A stretch of 64,000 nt of DNA from Planctomycetota bacterium (GTDB lineage Bacteria; Planctomycetota; B15-G4; SIAN01). Both the position numbers and the translations under genes were made by a program. The stretch is taken from NCBI GenBank assembly GCA_028289345.1, contig JANQQL010000001.1:248001-312000 (forward strand), read 5' to 3'. The notes below the pieces were generated by a model. That model saw only the letters and a program-made list of their open reading frames with translations. It did not search any database and was not told the DNA's origin. This document shows, piece after piece, positions 20,366 to 28,238 of this stretch (position 1 is its first letter; every line of letters begins with the position of its first letter).

Positions 20366-21716
20366 CGGCCGCCTCCGCCCGCTCTCCGTCGAGCTCATCG
20401 AACAACGCTCCGGACGCAGGGCGCTCTGCTTGCAGGCGCAATGCCACCGCTTCGGCCTCGCGCATGACTCGAAGCACGTTGTCGCCACAGAGCTTTCGTA
20501 GATCTTCGTCGGAATAGCCGCGCTGCACCAACTCAATCAGCAGATCCGGGTATTTGGAGACATCCTCCAGCCCCTCCGGTCCCTCCCGGATGCCATCGAA
20601 ATCTCCACCAATCCCGACGCAATCGATGCCCGCGACGTCTCGGATGTGATCGATGTGATCCGCCACCTCCGAAAGGGTCGCACGCGGCGCCGGATGCTGG
20701 GCCTGCCAGGCTGCCATTCCCTCCTCCAGCTCCGGGGAACCTTTTCCATGCAGCTCGGTCAATCGATCGCGCTCGGCCGAGCGCTCCACCGAGTACGAAC
20801 GCACCTTTTCCGAAACGAACGGTGGCACGAACGTCACCATCACCACTCCCCGGGGCGCCTTCTTGATCCGCTCCAGGACGTCGTCGGGAACATTGCGCAC
20901 ATGGTCACAAACGGCCCGGGCCGAGGAATGAGAAAAGATCACCGGAGCCTCGGCGACATCCAGGGTGTCATGCATCGTTTTGGCACTGACATGGGAGATA
21001 TCGACCAGCATGCCCATGCGATTCATTTCTCGGATGACCTCCTTGCCGAAGGCGCTCAGCCCCTGACAATGAGGGTCGTCCGTGGAAGCATCTGCCCAGT
21101 CCGTATTCTTCGAGTGAGTGATGGTCATGTAGCGCGCCCCCGCCCGATAGAGCTGGCGCAGCACACCCAGAGAATTCTCGATGCAGTGGCCGCCTTCCAT
21201 GCCGATCAGAGAAGCGACCTTGCCGCGTTGGTGGATCTCGACGATGTCCTGGGCAGTCAGAGCGAGCTGCAAGTGCTCGGGGTAGCGCTCGACCAGACGA
21301 TGGACCACATCAATCTGCTCGAAGACGACACGCGCAGCCCCGGGTCCGGCGGTGCTGACCGGCGTGTACACCGACCAGAACTGGCCACCCACTCCCCCCA
21401 TACGAAGACGAGGAATGTCCGTGTGCATGGGCCAGGGGATGTCTGCGGTGTCTCCCGCGAAGTCAATCTGGTCCAGGTGATTGCGGACCCGGTCTCGATA
21501 GGCCCAAGGCGTGTCATTGTGACCGTCGATCAAGGGCACCGATTGCAACACTTGCCGAACCCGTGATTCGGCGACACCGTGGGGAACTTCACCGGCCGAG
21601 GCGGCCATCATTCCCCCCGCCCACACAACAAGGCCCCAACACGCTCTTCGAAACGATCGTTTCTCACCAAGACGCCCCTTGTCGAATCCGAGGCAGCGGA
21701 TGCTCGATTGGTCCAT
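20358..21716 (-). CDS. Membrane dipeptidase (peptidase M19, renal dipeptidase family)
   Basis: A zinc dipeptidase of 452 residues. An N-terminal hydrophobic stretch (CWGLVVWAGGMMAASAG) suggests export. The metal-site motifs of M19 are all present: LIDGHNDTPW, the bridging Glu in IGMEGGHCIEN, SHSSARAVCDH, and the GIGGDFDGI Asp. The family cleaves dipeptides including L-D forms, so in front of DgcN/DgcA it could release D-Glu or D-Ala from murein dipeptides in the periplasm. ATG at 21716 is preferred over a start 28 residues upstream because the latter adds an unlikely N-terminus. It overlaps the next gene by eight bases. Confidence 0.9.
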   Translation of the reverse strand: MDQSSIRCLGFDKGRLGEKRSFRRACWGLVVWAGGMMAASAGEVPHGVAESRVRQVLQSVPLIDGHNDTPWAYRDRVRNHLDQIDFAGDTADIPWPMHTDIPRLRMGGVGGQFWSVYTPVSTAGPGAARVVFEQIDVVHRLVERYPEHLQLALTAQDIVEIHQRGKVASLIGMEGGHCIENSLGVLRQLYRAGARYMTITHSKNTDWADASTDDPHCQGLSAFGKEVIREMNRMGMLVDISHVSAKTMHDTLDVAEAPVIFSHSSARAVCDHVRNVPDDVLERIKKAPRGVVMVTFVPPFVSEKVRSYSVERSAERDRLTELHGKGSPELEEGMAAWQAQHPAPRATLSEVADHIDHIRDVAGIDCVGIGGDFDGIREGPEGLEDVSKYPDLLIELVQRGYSDEDLRKLCGDNVLRVMREAEAVALRLQAERPASGALFDELDGERAEAAGG

Positions 21717-21763
21717 GACACCGATCCGTCCTTTCCAACGCGCGTCTTCCCACGAATCACCGA

Positions 21764-22753
21764 TCACCCCGGCCGGCCCGTATCCCGAATCCTCCAACAT
21801 TGGTGCGGCAGCTTACCGCGTTCGAAGTCCTTGGGAATCGTCGATCGGGTGATGTCCTTCAACCGCAAGTCGGGGAGCGCCTCCCGATCCATGCGAAAGT
21901 TGCGAAGGTTGTTGGAAAAGTACAGAACGCCGTCCTCTGCCAAGCGACGGGCCGCGAGTCGGATCAATTCGACATGATCGCGACCGACGTCGAAGGTCCG
22001 CCCCATTCGCTTGGAGTTCGAAAAAGAGGGCGGATCCAAGAAAATGAGGTCATAGCGATTGGATTCTTGTTCCAACCACGACAGACAATCGGCCTGGATC
22101 AGGCGATGGTGTTTCCCGCGGAAACCGTTTCGGGCAAGGTTCTGGCGCGCCCAATCCAAGTACGTGCGCGACATGTCCACAGACGTCGTGCTTCGTGCTT
22201 CTCCCGCCGCCGCGTACACCGTGACGCTTCCCGTGTAACAGAAGAGATTGAGAAAACTTTGGCCACGAGCGCGCTCCCGAATCATGGCTCGCGTCAGGCG
22301 ATGATCCAGAAACAATCCGGTGTCGAGATAATCCGTCAAATTGATCAGGAACCGATGTCCTCCTTCCTCCACTTGGTGGAGGGTTCCGTCAGCAGCCATT
22401 CGCTCGTACTGAGCCGCGCCGGACTGACGACGACGATGCTTGAATGACACCTGCCTACGGCCGACACCAAGGAGCCGTCCGAGAACCTCCAAGATCTCCT
22501 CCCGAGGAATGCCGTCTTCGGGTTGCGATTCGAAGTGCTGGACGTGAACGAGGGATCCGTAGACATCGATCGCTTGAGAGAACTCGGGCAACTCTCGATC
22601 GTAGAGTCGGTAGCAATGAATGCCGTGATTCCGTCGCCACTTCGCCAGATGTTTGGCGTTTTTCTGTAGGCGGCGAAGAAGCAGATCGGCACGAGCGGGG
22701 TCCACCGTGTTTTTTGGGGCGGACTCCGCAGATTCGTCAGGCGTTCGGCTCAT
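21764..22753 (-). CDS. rlmK: RlmK-like 23S rRNA (guanine-N7) methyltransferase
   Basis: A 329-residue class I SAM-dependent methyltransferase matching the RlmK half of E. coli RlmKL. The N-terminus has RLQKNAKHLAKWRRNHGI and CYRLYDRELPEFSQAIDVYG, diagnostic of this family. The SAM-binding motif is FLNLFCYTGSVTVYAA and the catalytic motif LIFLDPPSFSNSKRM. The product is predicted to methylate N7 of a 23S rRNA guanine (G2069 in E. coli); the RlmL half is not in this protein, so the two activities are separate or the latter is absent. It is transcribed in the same direction as the dipeptidase, 47 bases apart. A long inverted repeat lies about 150 bases upstream of its start. Confidence 0.9.
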   Translation of the reverse strand: MSRTPDESAESAPKNTVDPARADLLLRRLQKNAKHLAKWRRNHGIHCYRLYDRELPEFSQAIDVYGSLVHVQHFESQPEDGIPREEILEVLGRLLGVGRRQVSFKHRRRQSGAAQYERMAADGTLHQVEEGGHRFLINLTDYLDTGLFLDHRLTRAMIRERARGQSFLNLFCYTGSVTVYAAAGEARSTTSVDMSRTYLDWARQNLARNGFRGKHHRLIQADCLSWLEQESNRYDLIFLDPPSFSNSKRMGRTFDVGRDHVELIRLAARRLAEDGVLYFSNNLRNFRMDREALPDLRLKDITRSTIPKDFERGKLPHQCWRIRDTGRPG

Positions 22754-22902
22754 TCTCCCGGATTGTATCGCCGAACGCCGGGAGCCATGAGGCGTCGTCG
22801 CTTCTGCCGGAGATGGGGCTCTACGACGAGTGCCCGGCCCTTTCCTTGCAGAAGAAGAGGTGAAGAGTTGGCGACCACTCTGCAGCCTCGCCGAACGGGA
22901 TC

Positions 22903-22967
22903 GACAAGTCCGCCGCCGAAAAGGCGACCCGGCGAATCACCGGACCTCTTGTCGGCGGCGGCTTGTC
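22903..22967. repeat. Long imperfect inverted repeat (hairpin-forming)
   Basis: GACAAGTCCGCCGCCGA at 22903-22919 is the inverse complement, with one base missing, of TCGGCGGCGGCTTGTC at 22952-22967. The 32-base loop contains a further CCGG...CCGG pairing. No T-run follows on either strand, so it is not a standard terminator. It sits in the 399-base gap between rlmK and the YWTD-like gene and would fall in the rlmK leader if transcription starts further upstream. Possible roles are a leader structure, a processing site or a remnant of an element. Confidence 0.55.
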
Positions 22968-23032
22968 ACCCATCCATCGAAGGTCGGTCCCTCGCCGGAG
23001 ATTCTTCCACCAGCGGGCTGGCGATGCGGGAG

Positions 23033-23155
23033 CCGGTCAAGGCCTCTCGTTTCGCCCGAGCAAGCTCACGGCACGCGACTCAGAAAACTCACGGAGAGTT
23101 CGTCCCCGAAGATGGGCCCCCGATCGGCGCCGAGAGCCTTTCTCCATGGCTGCTA
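23033..23155 (+). repeat. Dispersed intergenic repeat, copy C
   Basis: This stretch aligns with copies at 28081-28238 and 63280-63415 (both minus strand). The best-matching parts are CCCGATCGGCGCCGAGAG, followed by TTCCATGGC-TGCTAGGGG in this copy and TTCCACGGCATGCTAGGGG in copy A, and the earlier TCTCGTTTCGCCCGAG segment. This copy lacks about 25 bases present in the other two near the GTTGAA end. Its 3' end covers the stop codon of the convergent YWTD-like gene. The rest of the gap (22754-22902 and 22968-23032) shows no convincing gene. Confidence 0.55.
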
Positions 23156-24319
23156 GGGGAACGTGACCGTCACTTCGTTGGTGAACACCAGGCGATGGGT
23201 TGGACTGAAGGCCAAGGCGACGAGATCCACGCTCAGCATCGGTGACACTGGCGGCGCCACGCCAACGAGTTCCCCACGGCCTTCTGCGTCTCCGGGAGCA
23301 AGCATGAGAGGAGTGAAGCTTCCCCCCACTCCCGGAAGAGCTAGCAGGAACCGTCGCCCCGGCTCTGCTCCGCAGATTCGAACCGAGAAGGCCTCTGACG
23401 GAGCCACCACCTCCGGCTCGGATCGAAGCACCACTTCCTGAGTTGGCAGGATCACGATGTCCGTGATGAGTCCGGCGATTCCGGTGGAAGAGATCGTGGG
23501 GGCGGCGCTGGGATCGTCGAGGGGGACGTGCACAAGTTCGGTGCCGCTCGCGAAGTAGATCCGATTGAGACTTCGATCGACAGCCAGGCTTCCCTGATTC
23601 ACCGTTCCAGAGTAGGTCATCACCGTTTCGGTTGCACCTGCGCCGTCGATCGAACCACGAAGCAAGGAAGATCCCTGGAGCCAGTAGATCATCCCTTCGG
23701 CAGGGTCCAGATCCACTGCCGTGGTAAAGAGTCCAGCAAACCGCACTGACTCGATGTTGGTCCCGTCCTGGTTGCAACTGCGGAAACCCAAGGCCATGCC
23801 GTCGTACCAACAGATCTTTCCCGCGACCGTGTCGACATCAAGACTGGAAGGAGTGACCGGAGGAAACGCCGCCGATTCATTCACGATGACACTCAGATCG
23901 CTTCCGTCTAGGTTGCAAGCGACAATTCGATTGGCCGTGGAAGGGCTCGCCACGTACGCCTTGCGCTGAACCAGGTCGAGACTGAGATGATTGGGAAAGA
24001 CGTCCAGAGGCTCGGCAGCAAAGTCCACGACGGTCTGCAAGCCGGTGCCATTGAAGTTCATCCGTTGCAGCTTGCCTTCTCGAATGAAATACACATGGCA
24101 AAGCACCGGATCGATGGCATGACTGATGGATCCCGTGTCGGACAACAAAGGCATGCGGTCAACTCCGCTCAGATTCGTGGAGAGCAGAGTCGGGATCGAC
24201 AAGCTTTCGAGGAACAGCCGACCTTCTTGAGCCGAGGCGACCGATCCGGCACCCAGGCAAAGCAGCAAGGTCCGCCACAGACGCCCTGTTCGGCCGGATG
24301 CGAGATCATGAAACCACAT
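23153..24319 (-). CDS. Secreted YWTD/LDL-receptor-class-B-like propeller protein
   Basis: A 388-residue protein with an N-terminal signal segment (LLLCLGAGSVASAQ). The middle part carries repeats of the YWTD type, such as CHVYFIREGKLQRMNFNGTG, KICWYDGMALGFRSCNQDGT, GMIYWLQGSSLLRGSIDGAG and NRIYFASGTELVHV, in which a hydrophobic-Tyr/Trp strand is followed by a loop with Asn/Asp-Gly. The C-terminal 100 residues are a beta-rich domain (FSVRICGAEPGRRFLLAL). The start at 24319 has AAAGGAG upstream. It is divergent from the BlaI gene across 423 bases. Ligand and role are unknown. Confidence 0.72.
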   Translation of the reverse strand: MWFHDLASGRTGRLWRTLLLCLGAGSVASAQEGRLFLESLSIPTLLSTNLSGVDRMPLLSDTGSISHAIDPVLCHVYFIREGKLQRMNFNGTGLQTVVDFAAEPLDVFPNHLSLDLVQRKAYVASPSTANRIVACNLDGSDLSVIVNESAAFPPVTPSSLDVDTVAGKICWYDGMALGFRSCNQDGTNIESVRFAGLFTTAVDLDPAEGMIYWLQGSSLLRGSIDGAGATETVMTYSGTVNQGSLAVDRSLNRIYFASGTELVHVPLDDPSAAPTISSTGIAGLITDIVILPTQEVVLRSEPEVVAPSEAFSVRICGAEPGRRFLLALPGVGGSFTPLMLAPGDAEGRGELVGVAPPVSPMLSVDLVALAFSPTHRLVFTNEVTVTFP

Positions 24320-24653
24320 GGGACAACTCCTTTCGTCAATGAACCGTTGGTTGCTGGAAAGGAGCCCGCGAAAGAACGCAACAACCCGAATCCCAGGACC
24401 CATGACTCGAGTGCCCACCGTCGCTGGCATTCCCGGAACGATGGATCTTCACGAAGGACTCCAACGCCTCGCTCGAATCCGCCCCCCAACACCGGACCAA
24501 GAGCAAAACGGCGACATGGGAACTCGCGCCGAACTCGAGGCAGCGACTCGGCCCGAGGGTCCCGTCTGCGAATCGGCGGAATCCCGCCGCCCTTGGGGGC
24601 CGCCACGGCCCCCCCGGGACTCCTCCGGGTCGGCCCGGCAGAACACGAAAAAC
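24320..24653. other. Intergenic region, no gene recognised
   Basis: This 334-base stretch separates the divergent YWTD-like gene and the BlaI operator. Reading frames through it are short and have unlikely composition. Short complementary G/C-rich runs occur (for example around 24570-24640), but no clear terminator or RNA family was recognised. It probably holds the promoter of the minus-strand gene. Confidence 0.4.
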
Positions 24654-24706
24654 TTCGTCATTTACTACGAAAACGTTCGTCACATTGACGAAAGAGTTCG
24701 TATAAC
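24654..24706 (+). promoter_or_regulatory. Operator/promoter of the blaI-M56 pair
   Basis: A perfect inverted repeat, TTCGTCA-CAT-TGACGAA, lies at 24676-24692. An imperfect one (TTCGT at 24654-24658 with ACGAA at 24667-24671) precedes it, and a lone TTCGT half-site follows at 24697. The hexamer TATAAC at 24701 could be a -10 element. The site is 37-89 bases upstream of the BlaI start. BlaI/MecI repressors bind dyads of this size over their own promoter, so autoregulation is expected; binding itself is inferred. Confidence 0.6.
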
Positions 24707-24742
24707 TGGTGGCGTTCCAGGAAACGCCCACGGAGAATCTTC

Positions 24743-25129
24743 ATGGCGAAAGAGACCAAAACCCCGACCAGTGCCGAGCTGGAGATCCTCGGCGCTCTGT
24801 GGCGACTTGGTCCGAGCACCGTGCGACAGGTTCACGCGGAACTCAATCAGGTTCGCGAGCAGGGCTACACCACCGTGTTGAAGTTCATGCAGATCATGAC
24901 TGAAAAGGGCCTGCTGCTTCGGGATGAAAGCGTCCGCCCCCAGGTGTACCGACCGGCTCGCTCCCAAACCCAAACCCAGCGCCAGCTGTTGCGCGACTTG
25001 GCCGACCGGGCGTTCCGCGGCTCCCCGGGCAACCTGGTCCTCCAGGCACTCTCGGCCAAGAAGACCACCCCGGAAGACCGTCAGCGAATTCGCGAGCTCT
25101 TGGATCGCTTGGAGGAGGGGTCCCCATGA
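24743..25129 (+). CDS. BlaI/MecI/CopY family transcriptional repressor
   Basis: A 128-residue repressor. The N-terminal winged helix has SAELEILGALWRLGPSTVRQVHAEL and the recognition helix in GYTTVLKFMQIMTEKGLLLRD, both typical of BlaI/MecI. The C-terminal dimerisation helices follow, ending in LLDRLEEGSP. BlaI proteins are cleaved or released when the paired M56 membrane protease senses its signal. ATG at 24743 has GGAGAA upstream. The stop overlaps the start of the M56 gene by four bases (ATGA). No beta-lactamase gene is near, so the regulated genes are unknown. Confidence 0.92.
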   Translation: MAKETKTPTSAELEILGALWRLGPSTVRQVHAELNQVREQGYTTVLKFMQIMTEKGLLLRDESVRPQVYRPARSQTQTQRQLLRDLADRAFRGSPGNLVLQALSAKKTTPEDRQRIRELLDRLEEGSP

Positions 25130-27033
25130 GTTTCTCGGAATTGACCTCGTGGATCGGCGAAACCCTGGCGCACTTCCTCTGGCAAGGGACCGCGCTGGCG
25201 GTTGCGGTGTGGCTGGGTTTGGTCGCGGCTCGACGGCGCCCCGCCGAACTGCGTTACCTCGTCTGCTGTACGGGAATGCTGCTCATGCTCGCGGCCCCGA
25301 TCGTGACGGCAAGCGTCCTGCTGGGGGAAGAGTCCGCCGCACTCCGAGTGACTCCCCCATTTCTCGAAAGCACCCAGATTCCCGCCAGTTGGATTGAGGA
25401 TGGCCTGCCCTGGCTCACCGGCTTGTGGGCCGCGGGAGTGGCATTCCTCAGCGGGCGAGGGCTGGTCCAGTGGCTCCGCGCGCAACACCTGCGCCGACGG
25501 GGAATCTCTCCTCTCCCACGGGAATGGCAACAAACGCTGGAGCAACTCCGCTGCCAGCTTGGCGTGCGGCGCACCGTTTCCTTGGTCGAATCCACCCTCG
25601 CCACCGTGCCCATGGTGATCGGCTGGCTGCGCCCAGTGATTCTGGTTCCCGCCACGGCGCTGACCGGACTCAGCTCCGAACAACTTCGGCTCGTCCTGGC
25701 GCACGAGCTGGCGCACGTGCGGCGCGGGGACTACCTGGTGAATCTCGTGCAAACGGTGTTCGAGGCTCTGTTGTTCTATCACCCCGCCGTTTGGTGGCTC
25801 TCGAACCGGATTCGGATCGAGCGCGAGTACTGCTGTGACGACGTCGCCGTTGGTGTGAATGGCGACGCTTTGACTTACGCCCGGGCTCTGTCCTCGCTGG
25901 ATCTCCTGCGCAGCGGTGAGTGGCAGCCGGCCTTGGCATCAACCGGAGGTTCATTGATGAATCGCATCACTCGCTTGCTCGGCGTCCCCAAGGCGCCGAA
26001 CTCACGGACGGATGGCTGGATGGCGCCGCTCGCCGTGGCGACGGTGGTGGCTCTGTCGGGAACGGCGGTCGCTTTCACCCATTCCACTGCGCAGAAGCAA
26101 GTCCCCGATCCTTTGTCGGGACCGGCTCTCGACAAGATCAATGTCGTGGGCATTGTCGAGGTTCTGGATCCCGCCCAGGGCAAAGCCCTTGCCGAACTCC
26201 AGGAACGCGGCCTCGACAATGCGGGGCTGGTCCTCGTGTTGAAGGATCTTGGCGCAGGCCCCGAAGTGTTCGAGATCCTGCAAAAGGCCGTGGTGCATGC
26301 CGAAAAGTACACTCGCGAGCACGACATGGTCCGACGCAAGATCGAACAAGCACTGCAGTCCGGCCGCCTGTCTCGAGAGGATGCAGAGAAGCAGCTCGAG
26401 AAACTCGCCTGGGGCGAAAGGGAGATGTCCCAGAAGATCATTCATCACTTGACGGCCGACCGCGAACAACAGGAATGGGTCGAGGAGTTGAAACAACAAG
26501 GTCTTTCTGACCTTCAGATCAAAGAAAGAATGAAGCGACGCAAGATCGAGGAGCACGAACACCGACAACAGGAGTTCATCCACGAGCTAAGGTCCCGTGG
26601 GCACACCGATCAAGAGATTCACGAACTCCTCGAAAAGAAACACAGAGCGCGCGAAATCGAGCGCGAGCACGCCCATCGGGTCAAGAAGATGGCGCATGAA
26701 CTACGAGAGAAGGGGCTCTCCGACCAAGAGATCCACGAGATCCTGAAGGACCGGCACCAGGAGCACTCCCAAGCTCGACTGGATTCCGCCGCCCGGGAGA
26801 TGCGGGTCCGCGGTCTCTCCGACGAGGAGATCCATGCCGCCCTGTCCCAAAAGCGGGAAGCTCTCGAGAAGACCATGCGGGACCACGAAGCAATGGAAGC
26901 GCACCTCCTCGAGATGCATCGGCGCGGCATGTCCAAGGAGGAGATCCACCGAGCCCTTCAAGAACTTCGCGAAGTCCACGAGAGGTCTCTGAGTGAGACG
27001 AAAGTGCGTCCGTCTCCTTCGGGAGAGCGTTGA
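25126..27033 (+). CDS. BlaR1-type M56 metallopeptidase with C-terminal repeat domain
   Basis: A 635-residue membrane protease/receptor. Residues 1-125 hold about three transmembrane helices; the M56 zinc site is HELAH at 193-197 with RREYCCDD-like EREYCCDDVAVG after it; another helix lies at about 298-318. BlaR1 would have a penicillin-binding sensor after this point. Instead residues 320-635 are highly charged and helical, with five units centred on RG-(L/H/M)-(S/T)-x-x-(E/Q)-I at Gly459, 492, 530, 563 and 601, giving spacings of 33, 38, 33 and 38. The units resemble SHOCT-like or coiled-coil modules. The gene is translationally coupled to blaI and followed by a strong terminator. Confidence 0.88.
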   Translation: MSFSELTSWIGETLAHFLWQGTALAVAVWLGLVAARRRPAELRYLVCCTGMLLMLAAPIVTASVLLGEESAALRVTPPFLESTQIPASWIEDGLPWLTGLWAAGVAFLSGRGLVQWLRAQHLRRRGISPLPREWQQTLEQLRCQLGVRRTVSLVESTLATVPMVIGWLRPVILVPATALTGLSSEQLRLVLAHELAHVRRGDYLVNLVQTVFEALLFYHPAVWWLSNRIRIEREYCCDDVAVGVNGDALTYARALSSLDLLRSGEWQPALASTGGSLMNRITRLLGVPKAPNSRTDGWMAPLAVATVVALSGTAVAFTHSTAQKQVPDPLSGPALDKINVVGIVEVLDPAQGKALAELQERGLDNAGLVLVLKDLGAGPEVFEILQKAVVHAEKYTREHDMVRRKIEQALQSGRLSREDAEKQLEKLAWGEREMSQKIIHHLTADREQQEWVEELKQQGLSDLQIKERMKRRKIEEHEHRQQEFIHELRSRGHTDQEIHELLEKKHRAREIEREHAHRVKKMAHELREKGLSDQEIHEILKDRHQEHSQARLDSAAREMRVRGLSDEEIHAALSQKREALEKTMRDHEAMEAHLLEMHRRGMSKEEIHRALQELREVHERSLSETKVRPSPSGER

Positions 27034-27063
27034 AACCGAGGTTTCCTGGAATCAACCAGCTCG

Positions 27064-27100
27064 AAGGCACGCGAGTCCCAGGACTCGCGTGCCTTTTTTT
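27064..27100 (+). terminator. Rho-independent terminator after the blaI-M56 operon
   Basis: AAGGCACGCGAGTCC at 27064-27078 pairs perfectly with GGACTCGCGTGCCTT at 27081-27095, and seven T residues run to 27100. The hairpin starts 31 bases after the M56 stop codon. Confidence 0.92.
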
Positions 27101-27187
27101 GTCAGGTTTTGGTCGCCGTTCGCGTGAAGTCTCGGGGACCGACCTCCGGCCCCCCTCCTTGAGATCCATCCACTCCACGGGGCGACC

Positions 27188-27343
27188 TTGGAACGCAAAG
27201 ATTACGAACGACTGAAGCAGCTCTTCTATGAGCTGATCGAGCTGTCAGAAGAAGAGCGCGCGCGACGACTGGTGCGCGAAGAGCTTCCCGATTGGCTTCG
27301 CCAGGACCTGGAGGAGCTCCTCCGGTTGGTGGATCGTTACTGA
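27188..27343 (+). CDS. Small protein resembling the N-terminal segment of planctomycete Ser/Thr kinases
   Basis: A TTG start at 27188 opens a 51-residue frame, MERKDYERLKQLFYELIELS through to LLRLVDRY, with strongly protein-like composition (charged, helical, no rare-codon drift). The pattern 'RxxxLFxxxIxLxxxERxxxL...LRxxLExLLxxxD' is what planctomycete-type protein kinases carry in their first 50-60 residues before the kinase domain. Here it ends in a TGA with no kinase domain after it. It may be a real small partner protein or the remnant of a deleted kinase. The ribosome-binding site is weak (GGGG about 5 bases upstream), so translation is uncertain. Confidence 0.5.
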   Translation: MERKDYERLKQLFYELIELSEEERARRLVREELPDWLRQDLEELLRLVDRY

Positions 27344-27413
27344 CCGGCCAGGGGACGCATCCGGCGAGTCGTCGCAGGCTCCGAACGACAAGCTTCCTCT
27401 TTTCTGAAGAGAT

Positions 27414-28070
27414 TCACGACAACTCGTCTTCTTCACGCTTCTTCGGCAAGAATCGGTTCCGCGGCATGAGTTCGTCGATGCGCCCTTCCTCAATCAGGCG
27501 AACGGTCTTGACCAAGCGCTGCAAACCACGCACGACCAGGCGGCGCGCTCGATCTGGATTCAATTCGAGCTCCGAGGCGATTTCCGCGTTGGACACTTGG
27601 TACCAGACCGACAGCACCACCGCTTGGCGCTGAAGAGGAGGAAGGAAATCCAGCGCCATCCGAACTTGAGCGATGCGCTCTTTTCGAATCACCTGATCCA
27701 CCCCGTGAGGGAGGCCTTTGGGATTTGGGTGCTCGGGGTCGAAAGAAGTTTCCTTGCGACGATCGCGAACATGACGCTCGAAAAAGACCACGCGATCAAG
27801 AATGGTGTTCTCGACCACGCGTCGCAACAGTGCATGAAACCTCCGACGGTCTTTGATGGGGACCGGCGGACAGTACTGCATCAGGCGAATGGCCGCCGCC
27901 TGAACGATGTCATGGGTCTCTTCCTTGCCACGGAGGATCCCCTCCATTCTCTTGCGGGCGTGTCCCCGGAGAAACGGGATCTTCCGCCCCAGAAGTTTGT
28001 CGAAAGCTTCTCGCTGCCCGTCCTTCCACAGATCGAGCAGGGTCAAAGTTCCGCTGTGGGAGAGGTCCAA
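27414..28070 (-). CDS. ECF-type RNA polymerase sigma factor
   Basis: A 218-residue sigma factor. Region 2 includes GQREAFDKLLGRKIPFLRGHARKRM and EETHDIVQAAAIRLMQY; region 4 has ALDFLPPLQRQAVVLSVWYQVSNAEIASEL with its helix-turn-helix and ends in a basic tail. This form, with an extended linker (about 100-140), is common in planctomycetes beside Ser/Thr kinase genes. The start is taken as TTG at 28070, with AGGGG seven bases upstream; no ATG is suitable, and the frame is open further upstream only through a repeat element. It is divergent from the kinase gene, which may be in its regulon or act on it. Confidence 0.82.
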   Translation of the reverse strand: MDLSHSGTLTLLDLWKDGQREAFDKLLGRKIPFLRGHARKRMEGILRGKEETHDIVQAAAIRLMQYCPPVPIKDRRRFHALLRRVVENTILDRVVFFERHVRDRRKETSFDPEHPNPKGLPHGVDQVIRKERIAQVRMALDFLPPLQRQAVVLSVWYQVSNAEIASELELNPDRARRLVVRGLQRLVKTVRLIEEGRIDELMPRNRFLPKKREEDELS

Positions 28071-28080
28071 AGGAATGCCC

Positions 28081-28238
28081 CTAGCATGCCGTGGAAGAAG
28101 TCTCTCGGCGCCCGATCGGACCTTTTCGCTCCGTCTTCGTCCTCGAATCCTCGACGAATGCGCCGATTCGCCTGCGGTCCGATTCCTCGGCGGGAACGAG
28201 AATCTGTCGATCGACCATCCAGGCCTTCTTTCAACCTG
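28081..28238 (-). repeat. Dispersed intergenic repeat, copy A
   Basis: Read on the minus strand this element begins near GTTGAAAGAAGGCC (28236), continues with CGATCGACAGATTC, TCGTTCCCGCCGAGGAATCG and GAGGATTCGAGGACGAAG, and ends with GGTCCGATCGGGCGCCGAGA and TTCCACGGCATGCTAGG. Copy B (63280-63415) matches along its whole length apart from an 11-base insertion here. The 3' end provides the AGGGG that precedes the TTG start of the ECF sigma gene, so the element could influence its expression. Confidence 0.6.

Noticed and set aside
22763..23245. Plus-strand frames between rlmK and the YWTD-like gene
   Set aside because: Low-complexity Arg/Pro/Ser translation, covers the inverted repeat and a dispersed repeat copy, and overlaps the convergent gene.
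24743..27033. Beta-lactam resistance operon
   Set aside because: BlaI/M56 is present but there is no penicillin-binding sensor domain and no beta-lactamase gene in the window.
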